Positions 9,431 to 21,900 are shown, numbered from the stretch's first letter. The stretch: DNA of 64,000 nucleotides from Mesaphorura yosii (GCA_009869945.1 WIXG01000075.1:124001-188000), one strand, 5' to 3'. The notes: a model not told the origin generated them from the sequence alone. Made by a program: numbers and translations.

Positions 9431-10898
9431 TTAAATCCCAAGTGTAATTCGGTCTATAATTTTCTTGATGGCCAGGTTGTTAGTTCCATTCCTTAGCACT
9501 AAAATTAAAGGCACACTATTAGTATTCGTTGTGCTTATGAGATAACTTACGAAACACGAATTTATAAGCTTACCGAATGTTTCTGGCCCCGTGAAGCCAA
9601 TCACATCGAATCCACGCCAGAGTGCCTCAGGAAAAAGAAGAATCACATTGTTTGCGTCCGCGACTTGCAGGTATCCAGCATCCTCAACAAATGCATTATG
9701 GCTATTTGCGAATCTTCTAGAACATTCGAGAATCGAAATATGAATGCATTGCTTAGCATAGATTCATTTTCATTTTCTAGGAGCACCTCGCCAGCCATGG
9801 CAGTTGGTCGTGGCGCTTGCAGCATCTTCAGTACCACACGCTTCAGGCACGTACATCCAAACAGTAGCGACCATACTGTTTATTTCCGGTGTGCACCACG
9901 GAAAGAATTCAGCCAAATTGACCCTGAAGAGTTGCCCAGTCGGCTGCACGCTTGCACATTCGGGTTCCACGTACTTGTCGCCGTAAAAATGTGCAAACAT
10001 GTCAAAAATGGCTGCAAAGTCAACATTACATATACCTTGCAGCCTGCCGGTTCTGAAGTTGTTATTTATCTCATTTTTAGTCGGCTGCAACAAGAACAAG
10101 AGGAGGGTGACTCAATCAATCACAATTTCACCGATCGCCAACGTCATTGCAGAACAGGTCTCGATGACCACGCACAAGGTCAACTGCTTCTTACTATGCA
10201 ATAGCCAGAATTAACTCCTGACTGTGTCATGTCTTTAACGTCCGCGCCGTAGTGCGCAAACTCTGCAGCAACGTTCCAGACAACTTCTGCAAAAAATCAC
10301 AAATGCACAAGGTGAGGTGCTCAGCTGAGAGATAATTAATGCTTACGTTGATGAATGACCCGGTCTCGCATCCCCAAGAACACGTACGCCTTGAATCCTT
10401 TTAAATTTTCTGTGGAATCGATTCCGATTCCGCCGTTTGCGGACCAGTCATCGATTAATGGATAGTAAAGAGTTAGGTCAAGTACGACATTGAAGTTAGG
10501 AATTGCTTTGCTGAGTAGATATACTATTGGGTAGGGAGCTGAAGAGTCGAGACCCGAATTAAGGAAGGCATGGGGCTGGAGTCAATTAATTGGTACTTGA
10601 CTTACATGCTGCAAAAATCCCTGCCCCACGAATCAAGGACGAGTATATGAAGGAAAGCTGCGTGGCGAAGGCGCCTCCATTTGAAATTCCAGAGACTGTT
10701 ATGCTTCCGCGGTCAACGTTGTACTTCTCTGAAAGAAACACGTGTCAGGCCTGAAAGAATGCAGAAATACTTTGCACTGAACACTCACGAACGCAATAAA
10801 CACTTACGTAATCTCGGAGAGCCCAAATCAGCTCTTTCTGAGCAGGAACAGTTGCAAAATCCAACTGAGGTCAGAAACACAAACGTGATGAACAACAT
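9431..10898 (-). pseudogene. PHB-depolymerase-like paralog, damaged
   Basis: This copy has the same exon order as the intact neighbour at 11565-13029. Exons: 10808-10898 (signal peptide), 10606-10728 (GISNGG nucleophile motif), 10347-10538 (GMRD, acid), 10195-10286, an exon starting at 10084, then 9574 to about 9719 and 9431-9498. Exon sizes of 123 and 68 nt are identical in both copies. Three faults are visible. The residue matching the catalytic His (GHC in the sister) is Tyr (SGYC, around 10198-10205). The large fifth exon runs into a TGA at 9770-9772. The segment carrying the CRLHLAFHG motif in the sister is missing, and the homologous frame resumes shifted. The remaining splice sites and frames are still clean, so decay may be recent, or the copy may persist as a non-enzymatic protein with a different gene structure. 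A sequence error could explain the frameshift but not the His-to-Tyr change. Confidence 0.75.
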
Positions 10899-11564
10899 AT
10901 TGGGTGCACTCCTCAATTTGTTAGTTTCGAGGACAACTGAGGAGAGAACAGGAAATGCAACCTGCTAACTTCACTCTTAGTAAAAAAAATTAGGCCACGA
11001 GGCGTAATTGAGGTTCCAGGCAAATCACGCAATTTCAGTTACGTGACAGAACCAGAATTATTCTCGCTCTTGGCTTCTCAGCATTGCAGTTGCGGTGTGT
11101 GGCTGATGCTGGTTAGAAGTTCTGGAGACGAATGACGGATGGAAGATGACTTGTTTTCCTGGAATCAATTGACTCATTCATGCCTCTCAAGCTTCTTTTA
11201 TTTTATGTTAATAGAATCTGACCCATCGTTCATGCTCGTCATTCACATGTCGCCGTGTTGAGTCGTCTTTGCCAGCGAGGTGGCACACTAGAGAATATGG
11301 CATGGCTTAAACTTGTTTGCCATTTGCTAATTACTGTGCAATGCGAACGCATGCAAGCACAAAGAAAAATGAATGCATGTGAAGAAAACGAAGGTAGTTC
11401 TCGGAAATCTGTTTATTGTTTACAGTAATTTAACGACTCCGTTGACCAGGTCGTGATCGTCATATTATCTCATATTTATCACAGAAATCTGTGACTTGAC
11501 CGGAATTATAACGACCATTCGCCCTCTTCGCACGACACGTGGTCCTCCTCTTTCCGAGCAGGAA
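10899..11564. other. Spacer between the tandem hydrolase copies
   Basis: Holds the promoter of the damaged copy and the 3' UTR of the intact one. No coding sequence is seen. A TTTATT near 11196, which is AATAAA on the minus strand, is a distant polyadenylation candidate for the intact copy. Confidence 0.45.
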
Positions 11565-13029
11565 CTATTTACCGTGAATTATACGGTCAATCATCTTTTT
11601 GATTGCCAAATTTTGAACGCCGTTCTTTGACACTGAAATAATTATAGAGCACTTGCACTAATTTAAGCCAAATTAAGCTTGCGGTTCACAGGAACACTCA
11701 AATGGCGATACTTACCAAACTTCTCCGGTCCTGTAAAGCCAATGATGTCATAACCCCTCCAAAGCGATTCCGGAAACAAAAGGATGATATTGTTGGAATC
11801 CGCGGCCTGAAGATATCCAGCATCCTCCACGAAAGCATTATGAATACCCGGGACTAGACTTATTCGCCATGGCAGCTGATATCCATGAAATGCGAGGTGA
11901 AGCCGACATTTGACTGCGCCTGAATCTGACGCGTCCCACGCAGTACCATTCTGCTGTTCGGTTTCATTCGTGCTCCAGTTCAAATCCAAATCGCATGCTC
12001 TTGGCACGTACATCCACGCACTGGAATTCATGCTGTACAGTTCAGGGTTGCAGGTGGGATAGAATTCAGTCAAGTCCACTCTGAACAGATTGCCGGTCGG
12101 CTGCGTGATCTCGCTTTCAGGTTTTTTGAATTCGACCCCATAAAAGTGCCGAAACATGTCGAATATGCCTTCGAAGCCAACATTGCAAATCCCTTGGAGC
12201 CATCCAAGAGCCAGGTCATTGTTTTTCTTATTGTTTGTGGGCTGAAAGAGTGGCAAAATGAGTATGTCATCAGAGATCGAAAGATGAAGTGGTCAGCGTG
12301 CGTCTTACCACGCAGTGTCCAGCAGGAACTCCCCTTGTGACATCTTTCACATCTGCCCCGTAGTGTCTGTACTGTTCAATCACATTGTAAACAATTCCTG
12401 CAATTACACAATTATTACGTCATAGATCGTATTTGAAATTGCATTTCCTGAAGACCAAAGTGACCAAGTTACTCGGCACAATGAGCACGTCCCTGTCGCC
12501 CATGAATACGTACGCCTTGAACCCTTTCAGGTTGTCAGTTGAGTCAATGTCGTCGATTTCGGACCAGTAGTCAATTAGCGGGTAGTACGACGATGTCTGA
12601 AACATTGCGGTTGGGACTTGCTTCGAGAGCAGGTACACCATGGGGAAGGGAGCTGAAATCACACGATTACAGTGCCAACAAGTTTACTTGCAAGAGCATC
12701 CCGAAAACTTACACGCTGCAAAAATTCCGGCTCCATGAATAATTGACGAATAGATGAACGAAATGTGGACCGCGTACGCGCCACCATTTGAAATTCCAGA
12801 AACCGTCGTACTTGCAGGGTCCACATTGTATTTTTCTAGATGCAATAAAATAATTGAAAATGACGCCAAATGGTGCTGTGCGTACAATGGAAGGCCACTT
12901 ACGAAGTCTTGGGTACATTTGCATCCTGCTAGCGCACATCGACTCGAAATCGCCATCGCCCTCACAGAACACGTGTACACCTGAGTTCAGAATGAAGAAC
13001 CAGGCAATTAGAAGCGTATTGGACAGCAT
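11565..13029 (-). CDS. Secreted PHB-depolymerase-like esterase, circularly permuted type
   Basis: Predicted extracellular alpha/beta hydrolase of 370 residues, related to poly(3-hydroxybutyrate) depolymerases. Six exons (12903-13029, 12713-12835, 12473-12652, 12309-12397, 11716-12241, 11565-11632) total 1113 nt with consistent phases and GT-AG borders. Residues 1 to about 22 form a signal peptide. The triad is Ser58 (GISNG, 56-60), Asp138 (GDRD) and His171 (AGHC). The order and spacing (80 and 33 residues) closely match the Ser39-Asp121-His155 triad of the circularly permuted fungal enzyme from Penicillium funiculosum. A CRLHLAFHG motif at 285-293 corresponds to the CxLHxxxHGC oxyanion region, with Tyr where Cys is usual. 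Typical substrates are bacterial storage polyesters; a different ester is possible. It lies beside a damaged tandem duplicate. The start ATG at 13029 is the first one giving a signal peptide. Confidence 0.9.
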
Positions 13030-14295
13030 TATTGCTTTTAGCAATAGAGGAATAGAAACCTCCGCACGACAACTTAACGGGTGTCAATGCAAATGATGAC
13101 TGTTTCAGCTGTGGGCTCGCTTGACATTTAAAGAAGATTGTTGGAATCTTTACGAAAGAGTAGTCCATTGTTTTCTCACGGTGTAGTAAAATTCCCGAAT
13201 TAAAAATTAGATCTCAGCATCCACACTGGGCACGTGAGGGAATTCCGTGAGCAACTTCACTTCAGTTGATATCTGCGGTGATAAATCACTGCTAAACTCG
13301 TACAAGAGTGCAAAACCTGTTCACAATGCAGTGCACAGCAATGCAATGTTTGTTCCCATGCAAGGAGGATTAATCCAGACTTCTTGGTCATGTTCGAAGG
13401 AAAATTTCTATTTAAACTTGCACTAATAAGAATAGCAACTCACTCTCCGTGGCGGTGGCCTTCATGGGTCTTAGCACCTGCTTAGCAAAAACAATAATTC
13501 TCAGCGCGGCTGTCGCTCGTCGGCTCGTGGGAAAGGCTTGAGCCTTGGCTGGTCAACACCATCAACAATGGGAATGTTTACTGGCTCAATCCTTCTCCGT
13601 CGCTGTTACACTCTTGCAGGGAACGAACCAGCCGTCATACGCTGTCAACATATAACTACGACCGGATAAATTAAATTGTGAAAGATGGAGTCGATATTTT
13701 TGACATTACAACGGCATCAAACCTCTTTATTGAAACGTTTTTTCTAGCAAGATGCTGCAATTGACACTTGCTTTGACAGTATGATTTTAATTTAGATTCG
13801 GAAGAGTCCTGTTACAGACTTGACATTTTATTGACATTACCGCCTCTCTCTGTTGATGATCTGGGATATTAAAAACGTGACTGGACTGGACACGGGAATC
13901 CGGCTTTGTCCATGTTGCGATTTACGAAGTGGGAATGCTGACATTATTACTCGAATTTTAGGCATGCGCTGCACATGCGCGTGAGTTAAAAATGTTTTAT
14001 GACAATAATAAGTCAAGTTAGCTATTGACATCGACAGTGATTGAGTTTCTGCATGTATCTGCCTACGCTGGAGACTCAAATCCATTTCATGTGATTTAGT
14101 GTTGTGCTTAAAATTACGTGCAATGTGATCCTGACCCTGATGCGACGAAGTGAATGTTCTACGCGAAGCTAGTGCCTTATCAGTTGTACCGATTCCACCA
14201 CTTCACTCGTAACCCGTACCTGTTCATCCTGTAACAAGTTGTGATTAATTAGTCAGTAATCAGTGGTCGCTGGGCTGGCGGCGAAACAATAAGCC
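13030..14295. other. Intergenic region between divergent genes
   Basis: Contains the promoters of the minus-strand hydrolase and the plus-strand membrane protein. TCAGTA at 14253-14258 and TCAGTG at 14260-14265 are initiator-like elements 30-45 nt before the membrane-protein ATG. No coding sequence is visible. Confidence 0.45.
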
Positions 14296-15539
14296 ATGGG
14301 AAAAGCAAGGTCAGGAGCAGCATGGAGATGGGTGGCTTGCCTCGTTCTCGTTGCAATTTGTGTCGCGGAAGGAAATACAAGGAAAATTGTCGCGTTAACC
14401 GCCGACGCTTACGAAATAAGTAAGAAATAACGAATTTTAATCGCCAATATTTAAGTTGGAAGAAATCAAGTTAAATTCTTGAATGCAGGCACTGAAGACC
14501 CGTACCACACTACACCCACACCGTCACCGACTGTAGAGATAACAACCGGCGTAGATAATAAGATCGTTTTGGACTACATCAGTGGCGGCCCTTATCCATC
14601 TTCGGTACCAATTGAATATTCTAGTTCCGCAACAAATCCGACGTACTACATCACTACGGTGCGCTCTGGAGGTCCTGTGGCCAGTGGCAAGATTAAAATA
14701 TTGTTGGTCTTAGAGAATATGGTCTGCGATCCAAGAAGTGCAAGCCTATCTTATTTATGGATTAAGGCAAGGAAAAACTCACCTGTCCTGTATTTGGATC
14801 TCAACAGCATTCATAAAATTGAACTCTTCTGACTATTGCAGCATGGCTCTGGAAATAAAAAGCACTTCTGTGAAAATCTTCATGGAGAAATTATTTCCAA
14901 AGATTTCGACGAAGTCATGGTTGGGATTAGCGAATTCTGGCACACTGACAACAATGCGACACTTAGGGCCACCGCGTATTACGGTAAGGAAAAATATTAT
15001 TACTGATTTACGTTGTCAAACCGCGATTCGTTCTTTCGCTTTTCACAGATTCTGAGCCGAATTGCAAATGTCAAACTTCACTGTCTTTTTGTTGCAAATC
15101 TTGCGAAGATTTCACAAAAGGCTACTGCATCAACAAAGATTTTAATTGCAGATATAAAGATTACTGTCCATATGGAGTTTCTGATATTCCTGATGATGAG
15201 GACAACTGTGACTGGTTTCCTGACAACGATGAGGACATGATTCGCATTTCGATGTCGCTCATGGTCATCTACCTTGTGCTTGCGGTTTGTCTGGCAGTCG
15301 CAATCACGTACTTGGTCCCGCGTTTTTGTCGGGACAGATGGCAGAGACGAAGTGCTGCTGATCAGCCTGACGCAAGGGCTGATGCCGCTCCCGCTGGTCA
15401 TCCGGACGCCGAGTGCCCGCCGCCATCGTATGAATCAATGACGGCTGAGGAATTCTCATTGAAACACCTTCAGATTCCAGATTTGGACGAGCCTCCACCG
15501 CCGTCGTATGAAACCTTAGTCCAGGATGCAAAAGTATGA
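14296..15539 (+). CDS. Single-pass membrane protein, Cys-rich ectodomain, two PPxY motifs
   Basis: Predicted type I membrane adaptor of about 350 residues. Exons: 14296-14419, 14489 to about 14784, 14842-14983 and 15049-15539. Residues 1 to about 26 are a signal peptide. A Thr/Pro/Ser-rich linker and an unrecognised globular part follow. A Cys-rich block (about 193-241) contains CxC, CCxxC and a terminal DDEDNC that recalls an LDL-receptor class A end. The membrane helix is about 255-277, with an FCR boundary. The tail has PPSY at 312-315 and 338-341, the classic ligand for WW domains of Nedd4-type ubiquitin ligases. The layout resembles Shisa-like/WBP1-like adaptors, but I cannot assign it to one. 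The donor after exon 2 is uncertain: only weak phase-0 GT sites exist (14785, 14720 or 14708). A paralog follows on the same strand. Confidence 0.72.
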
Positions 15540-15968
15540 AGCATTTCATCATAATTAACTAGTCGACAAGTCGTCATTTAGCTAGTCGATTTTTAGTAAG
15601 TATTAAAAGCTTAATGTTTGTAGGTCATTTGCATCCTTTCATTATTTTAGTCTTATCTTTCATGACGTCCGATAATTAATTCCTATAGGTGTAGACAAGA
15701 GTTGTGATGTTATTTTCATAAAAGTGTTGTTCATGACTTAGCACTTCAATTATATTTAGGACCTTTATCTCTCGGCATTAATTTGTCCAGAGGCCAGGGT
15801 ATGTACAAGATACTGCCTATCAGTGCGCCACTGATAACATCGGAACTGTTCGTGTTCGTGCTGGTGGGATGCTTTAATATGGCCAAGCTGTGATCATGTG
15901 ATCAGCAATTGCTTTGGCAGTCGACTCGTGAGTCGTAACTGTACGAAGTAGCAATTTCACATTACATT
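15540..15968. other. Spacer between the two PPxY membrane-protein genes
   Basis: 3' UTR of the first gene and promoter of the second. No coding sequence is seen. Confidence 0.45.
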
Positions 15969-16579
15969 ATGGCTCAAAATTTTGGAAGACCAAGACCAAG
16001 GTTACAGTCGCAATGTTGGATTCTTACTGCAGCTTGTATTTGCCAGATTCTTTCAGGTAACTACTCAAATTATAATTATGTTCATATAATTCAAGACCAT
16101 AGAAATTCCAATAATTTACCCTCCCGAAAATTGTAGCGTTCGTGGACGCAAGGGAGTATGAGGACGTTTTGGACTACGACGGCAGTGCAGGACGTTCATC
16201 CCTACAAATTCAGTTCCATGGATCCATTCGTAACGACGACCAGGAGCCACCGTCTACGAGTCCGCCTCGTGTGGACTATCCATGCTGTCAAAGTGAAACT
16301 TTGCAACAGGCTGTGATGATACTTTACATTGTGCTTGGTATCATAATCGCAATAGCGGTAATTTTCTTCGTCCCTTTCTACTGTCGGAAGGTAAAAGGGC
16401 TACTTACACCGGCACATCCCCATCCTGCAACTGCCGCAACTCCATCGCGCCAAAATTCAGATGTCGAAAGACCGCCACCGCCATACGCGCCTCCGGACCA
16501 CGATTTCTTCATGAAGCAAGTGAGCATGCAGGATGAACCGCCACCTCCGTCCTATGAAAGTATTGTCAGAAAAGAATGA
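15969..16579 (+). CDS. Short single-pass membrane protein with two PPxY motifs
   Basis: Two exons, 15969-16056 and 16137-16579, give 176 residues. A hydrophobic N-terminus (about 16-30) may be a signal peptide, followed by a short acidic, Pro-rich ectodomain ending in CC at 79-80. The membrane helix is about 88-111. The cytoplasmic tail carries PPPY at 143-146 and PPSY at 166-169, both candidate WW-domain ligands. The helix and tail match the preceding gene: both have a YxVL start, a VP-x-x-C-R exit and a final EPPPPSYE box. The two are therefore tandem paralogs. This copy has lost, or never had, the large ectodomain. Likely role by analogy: recruiting Nedd4-type ligases to membranes. No direct evidence of function. 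Confidence 0.82.
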
Positions 16580-18599
16580 CTCGATGTCGATGTTTTTGTC
16601 GATGTAAGCCAGGTTCTTCCGCAATTAAAAGTCGCCAAGTCGCTTTTTTAGGAAATCGGAACCATAAATAAGATAATAATTAAGATCATCACCACAATCC
16701 ACACGAAATTCAGTAGTTGAAATTTCTCATCACATAATTCAATACTTCTTTCTTTGTTCTTTGTATTTTATTATTGCGCAATTCATCACCGATCACCCAA
16801 AACAAACCGGCGTTATTGAGAGGGTGGCCGTAAGATTGAAATGATATCACGCAGCGTTGACGTAAACGGAATACACTCATCTGCCCAAGTCCGAAGGAAA
16901 GTGCGTAGGAATCTCTCCACACATATTCGGCGTCATTTTTCTCACATTTCTTGCCTGGCTGGCAAGTGGGCAAATGCAAACAACAAAGATGAACTGAATT
17001 ATGGACCTCTTCTGGAAGGAAAATTGAGAAAAGGTCCCATATAATGGCATTTTTCAGTTTTTCAATACGCAGCAGTTCGTAAGAAACATACAATGAGAAA
17101 AATTAGGGTTCCTGATCTTTGTTGGAGATCGAAATAAAGGCAATTGTTGTATTGTGGAAAAGTCATCTCATCATGAAAAGAAGCGAAGGAATACTCAAAA
17201 TTTCTTTACTTCGAAAGAACTTGGGGTGGGACGTAAAGGCCAAGATTTTTGGGTCGAGAATAGAACAAAAGTACTTATGAATTCGGAGCCTAAGTAAATC
17301 AGCTTTTGGGCGATACTTCAGCGGAATCGAGCTGAGGGTGCTTGGTTTGGGCTCTTTTACTTGTTCAGAGTTTAAAATTCGACCTGAGTAGTTGGCTAGC
17401 GTTCGGCCGAACTGCAAATGCTAATATGTGAAAGACTTCCAAGTGCACGGTACGGCTCGAACCTTATTTATACAGCGCCAGATACACTTTGTCCAAGAAT
17501 GCACGGATTCGGGCAGGCAATAATAGGAAATATTGATTGCAGACCTTCAAAACACGTAAATACGATGCACTGCACTGCACTCGGCTATTTGCCTTAAGTG
17601 CAGGATGATTACAGAAATTCTTTGCAACTTTTCCACCGTGACAAGGCCGAAAATGCAATTTTGTTGGGAGACGGTCGCGTCGAAGAAGGGCGACGGAAAC
17701 TTCCCGTAAACATGATCGATTTCTGTGTACGCACTGATCCAAACAATTTTGTCTCTGAACCACCTTCTTTACTGCTCCGGCAGCGTATTAGAATTTCTGT
17801 GCACGATTTCGGAGCTTATAAAAAGAATTTGTAACTTGTTTCGGTACAGCCACAAACAACAACAATAATAGGAAGAATCATCTAAAAGTCTAGCAAAGTG
17901 AAAACCAATCTCTTTACACGCTCTCTCTCTCTGTGCTTCTTTACAGGCAAGCTTGCTGGTATTGCGGGCGGATAAACTTAGTTATGAATTCTATCAAGGT
18001 ACGCGGGAGAAGACGAAGATACTGCGGCTCCTTCGACTCTAGCGCGGGCTAGCTGAGTTAACGCACTTGAACAAGAAATGTGTATGGTTATTATTTCGTC
18101 TCAACTCATTTTTCCAGTGTACGCACGTCTTACCTTGAACTTGCACTTGTAAACCAAACTTATCATGTCACAAGAACTTTCCAACCTGAAGCGGCGTTCA
18201 CCGCACGCGAAATTCCTAAATATGATTTATGCAGGCAGGAATTCAGACTCGGATCCAGGAAATCTTGATGCAAAATATTTCAAAAAGTTGTTCTCTGTCG
18301 GATTTCTTATGACTGACGGTTCCGCTTTCGGCTCCGCTCGCGTACTTGTCATGAGAACCCGCGTGGCTGAGTTTGTGAAAGTCTGTACTAAAAGTATTAA
18401 TCTTGAACGTGTTCTGGTTAACTTAGCATTTAATTTGTGCTGGAGTCCAAATTTAACTGGATTACATTATAGCATCACAGATTCAGTATGGCAGAGTGTG
18501 TGCTTGACACCAGCAGCAGGAGATTTCAAGCGCTTTCACCTTTCATTGCCGTACCAAGAAGGCTAGCAGAAAATTGTAAACATTGGCCCCGCTGTTGTA
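16580..18599. other. Intergenic, no supported gene
   Basis: Several open frames of 60-130 codons occur on both strands, none with a recognisable domain or matching splice sites. A TC-rich run sits near 17921-17933. Confidence 0.45.
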
Positions 18600-18990
18600 C
18601 GGTTTCAGTGTACTCAACGCTAAACAGTTGCACCAACCTATGAGTTGCGTTTGAGTTCATTGTTCACTGCTCAGTCACTAACCAGTGAGTTAGCGTACGA
18701 GCCGTGTAGTTGCGTGGTGAGCGTGAGCAGTGAAAGAACTTCTGGTTTCAGTTTCAGTTTCATCTCAGTCTGCACTGAGAATTCAGAGTGGAAGGGTGTT
18801 TCTAAAATTTTGCGTTAGTCGTCTGGTTGCCGAGTTTTGTCTCAAATTGCAGCTGCGTCGCATAGTTTGGTTTTAATCTATGACTTACAAGTTGATTAGG
18901 CCTGGAGTTGTAATCTTCTTCAGCATTCAGTTGATCGGTGAATCGAACGCTATTGCATTGACGCGCTCGAACTGGCTGCGAAAGTGAAAT
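18600..18990 (+). promoter_or_regulatory. Candidate promoter with a short signal-peptide-like exon
   Basis: Two TCAGTC initiator-like hexamers occur here (about 18671 and 18764), the first beside repeated CAGT words. Downstream, an ATG at 18880 opens 35 codons with a hydrophobic core (VVIFFSIQLIG) that looks like a signal peptide, and a possible donor (ATCG|GTGAAT) falls inside it. It could be the first exon of a secreted or membrane protein, or a distal start of the receptor gene at 51 kb. No partner exon was found, so confidence is low. Confidence 0.25.
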
Positions 18991-21900
18991 ATAATCAGCG
19001 CTGTCAGGAAATAATTAACTCGCGTCACCGTGAGAGACAACACCTTTTGACAACACGCAATACAATACAAGAACACAACAACGAATGGCGACAAAACCAA
19101 GATAATCCTATAACCAACTTAATCTGTGTCCGTGGCATATCTGCCGTGAACCATAAAATTACCGACATCAAACATTACTGCACTGCAAAAACGAAGCGAA
19201 GGAAGTGACTCATCGCATACAAAGTCATCATTGCTCACTGATAATTTAAATTTCAACCCTTCTCATACTCGTAGTCGTTGGCGTTCTGTTTAGTGAGAAA
19301 TTACATGCGTATTAGTGTTATTATTGGACCGTGCCCGTACTACACAGCGACAATTTTAAAATCTGTGTCTGTTTGACGGAAACGCCACGTTAAGTTAAGT
19401 GTTAAGGCAGAAAACAAGCACGGAGGCTCAAGCCCAGAGCTCAGGGAACGGAAAAGGATGAAGATAATGACAATGGCAAGGTTTGATGCAGGAACATGAG
19501 TTTCAAGGCATTGCCTTTCAAAAATATTAATAACTGGCTGATGAACGCGCACACAAGAAAACAATAACCAAATTGGATGAATCATAAAAATTAAGTAGTG
19601 ACAATCAATTTCGACCTATTCTACAGAAGTGCAAATTGGAACTTGAACTGTGGAGGAATTCATAGTAAGTACAATTTTACTTCAATGAATTAATGGCATT
19701 CAGAGTCGCCGTGCTTTAATTAATGTTCTTGTCAAAATACTTTCAATTGCACCGGCTAGCATTTAGCTTAGGATTTGGGTTCCGCAATTTTAGATGTCTC
19801 ATTTATCACAATCACAATGCAATTAATTAATTGAGGCCCTCCGCCGCGTTTCGCGTTTAATCAAGCCTCTCTCGCTGCTCATGCACATACGAGTCATTCG
19901 AGTTCGAGGTTTATTTCACTTCCTGCTGATCCGTGCTCTGCTTTGACGCGATGGTCCATTTGTTAATTGATAAGCTGTGTTTAAATATATTAATAACCCA
20001 CTGCTTTGCCTTGCATTGCATCGCGACGTGGGATTGCCAGCAGATAATTACACATTTAGTTGATTAACCTTCACTCGACCGGCCAAAACGTTGCGTTTTG
20101 AGAATATGCACGCACAAATCTTCTCTCATGGTAGTCATCCATGAGTCGTGACACGACACGCAACGCAACGTAACAAACGAATAAATTAGACAGTCTAATC
20201 AATTAATTCAGACTCTAAAGCTACGCATACGTTACATTCGATACGATAGATTATGAAGTGCAAATAAATCTAGTACAATGCAGCGTAGCCGCGAGTCAAT
20301 GCACCGCCGATGCATTTGAGATAAATCTAATTCACATTGCACTGCGTTCAATCATAATTAATTTTTTTTATTGGATGTTTATCGGGCCCTGTTCGGGTCT
20401 GGTAAACATGAATTCACACTTTTCATTTATTTATTGCAAACCAACAGACTCGGTTCGCACTCACGGAGCAATTTACAGATTTATGCGATTGTCGATCGTA
20501 AAAGGGCTCGGGCCCGAGCATCGCATGAGATCATCAGACATATCTCAAACCAGAAGTTGAATTGTAGGAATCCGGATTGCTTTGGCCTGATGCAGTTCAG
20601 TTCAAAGTTCATTACATTGGTTTCACTGTACACGTGTCACACTAATGGACAATTCCGAATTTATTGCTCTGCTCTATGCAATTTTCGCAGCCGATGAGTG
20701 ATTGCGGCTTACATAATTCCTGTGCAAAAAATTGAACTAACGGTGGTGCATATAAAAAAATCGGTCTAACGCATAATTATTGGTAATTGCAGAATGTGTA
20801 TCTGGCTGAGTCGTGGAATGAACTCTGATTAGAGAGTTCATATGAAATGCAACAAGATTCTTTTCCGAATTTGGCATTGTCTCATGAAATTCACACCTGC
20901 GATTAATTACCTGTTGAATTAGCTGCGCGACGACACGGAACGTGTTTCCCTTTGAAAATTCTGCATAAAAATTAGCGAATCTGATAATTATTCAAAATGC
21001 CAGGTAATAAAACTTCGAGGACCAGTTGTCACACTGTCAACGTAGCCCGACGATCCGATGCGACGAGACGCAGGAAAGATAAAGACGAATATGCTCATAA
21101 AATTCTTGACTTAATATTTTCCGGTTTCGTACTTCGTGCGTGTCGTTGCATTGCGTTACGAAGATTTCTACGATAACAATAATAAAAATACAAAGGGAAT
21201 ATTTTATCCATTAATTTAATGAACCCAATCTTTTTATGAACCTCTGCAACACAATAAAAATATTATATGAATGGGATTTCTTATTCATTAATCTTCTTAA
21301 CCCTTTTGTTTAATAATTGTTATTGTTGTCTTTGTGCATGCGTTGAGTTGCACTGCGATTGCGCCACATTGGCATTGGCAGGTTTCTTCTTTTTTACGTT
21401 TCCAGACATGACACTGCCCATTAAAATAAAGCAGGCAAGAACTGATGACATTTAAATACTTTGGCCCTGAATTGACGCTCAAAATGTGGAAATTCAGGTT
21501 TTCTTTCCTTTCCCTTTGAGTGACTGTCGAGTGTTGATGTTGCTTTTGACTGACTGGTAGTGATAGCTCGGCTCGGCTCGGCTGGAATGAAAATGAATTT
21601 TGGCAAGCTGGCATGCGCATGGCGTGGCAGGCCAGAAGATGAGACGTGAATTTCATTGATAAACAGGCGCTTGTGCTTACACTCGCGCTCCCACTCGAGA
21701 CTTGGAGATAAGACAATGCAGTGCAACGAAACCACGACATGTCAAAGCGCGCAATCGCCTTAATAAGGTTTGACAATTGACATTGTCTTTAAGATAGCCC
21801 GAGAGATGTGACAATAACAATAACAATGGAAAACAAAAGGCATGCCTGCAATGCAATGCGAGTCAATTGGCAATGAAGGTTAATGCATATAAGAGTAATT

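Noticed and set aside
16710..17093. 127-codon minus-strand open frame with several Cys
   Set aside because: Begins at TTG rather than ATG, no recognisable domain, no matching exon nearby.
18165..18566. 133-codon plus-strand open frame
   Set aside because: No domain or hydrophobic pattern, and no flanking gene signals.
21297..21776. 159-codon minus-strand open frame
   Set aside because: No domain and low-complexity sequence; long frames are expected by chance in 34 kb of non-coding DNA.
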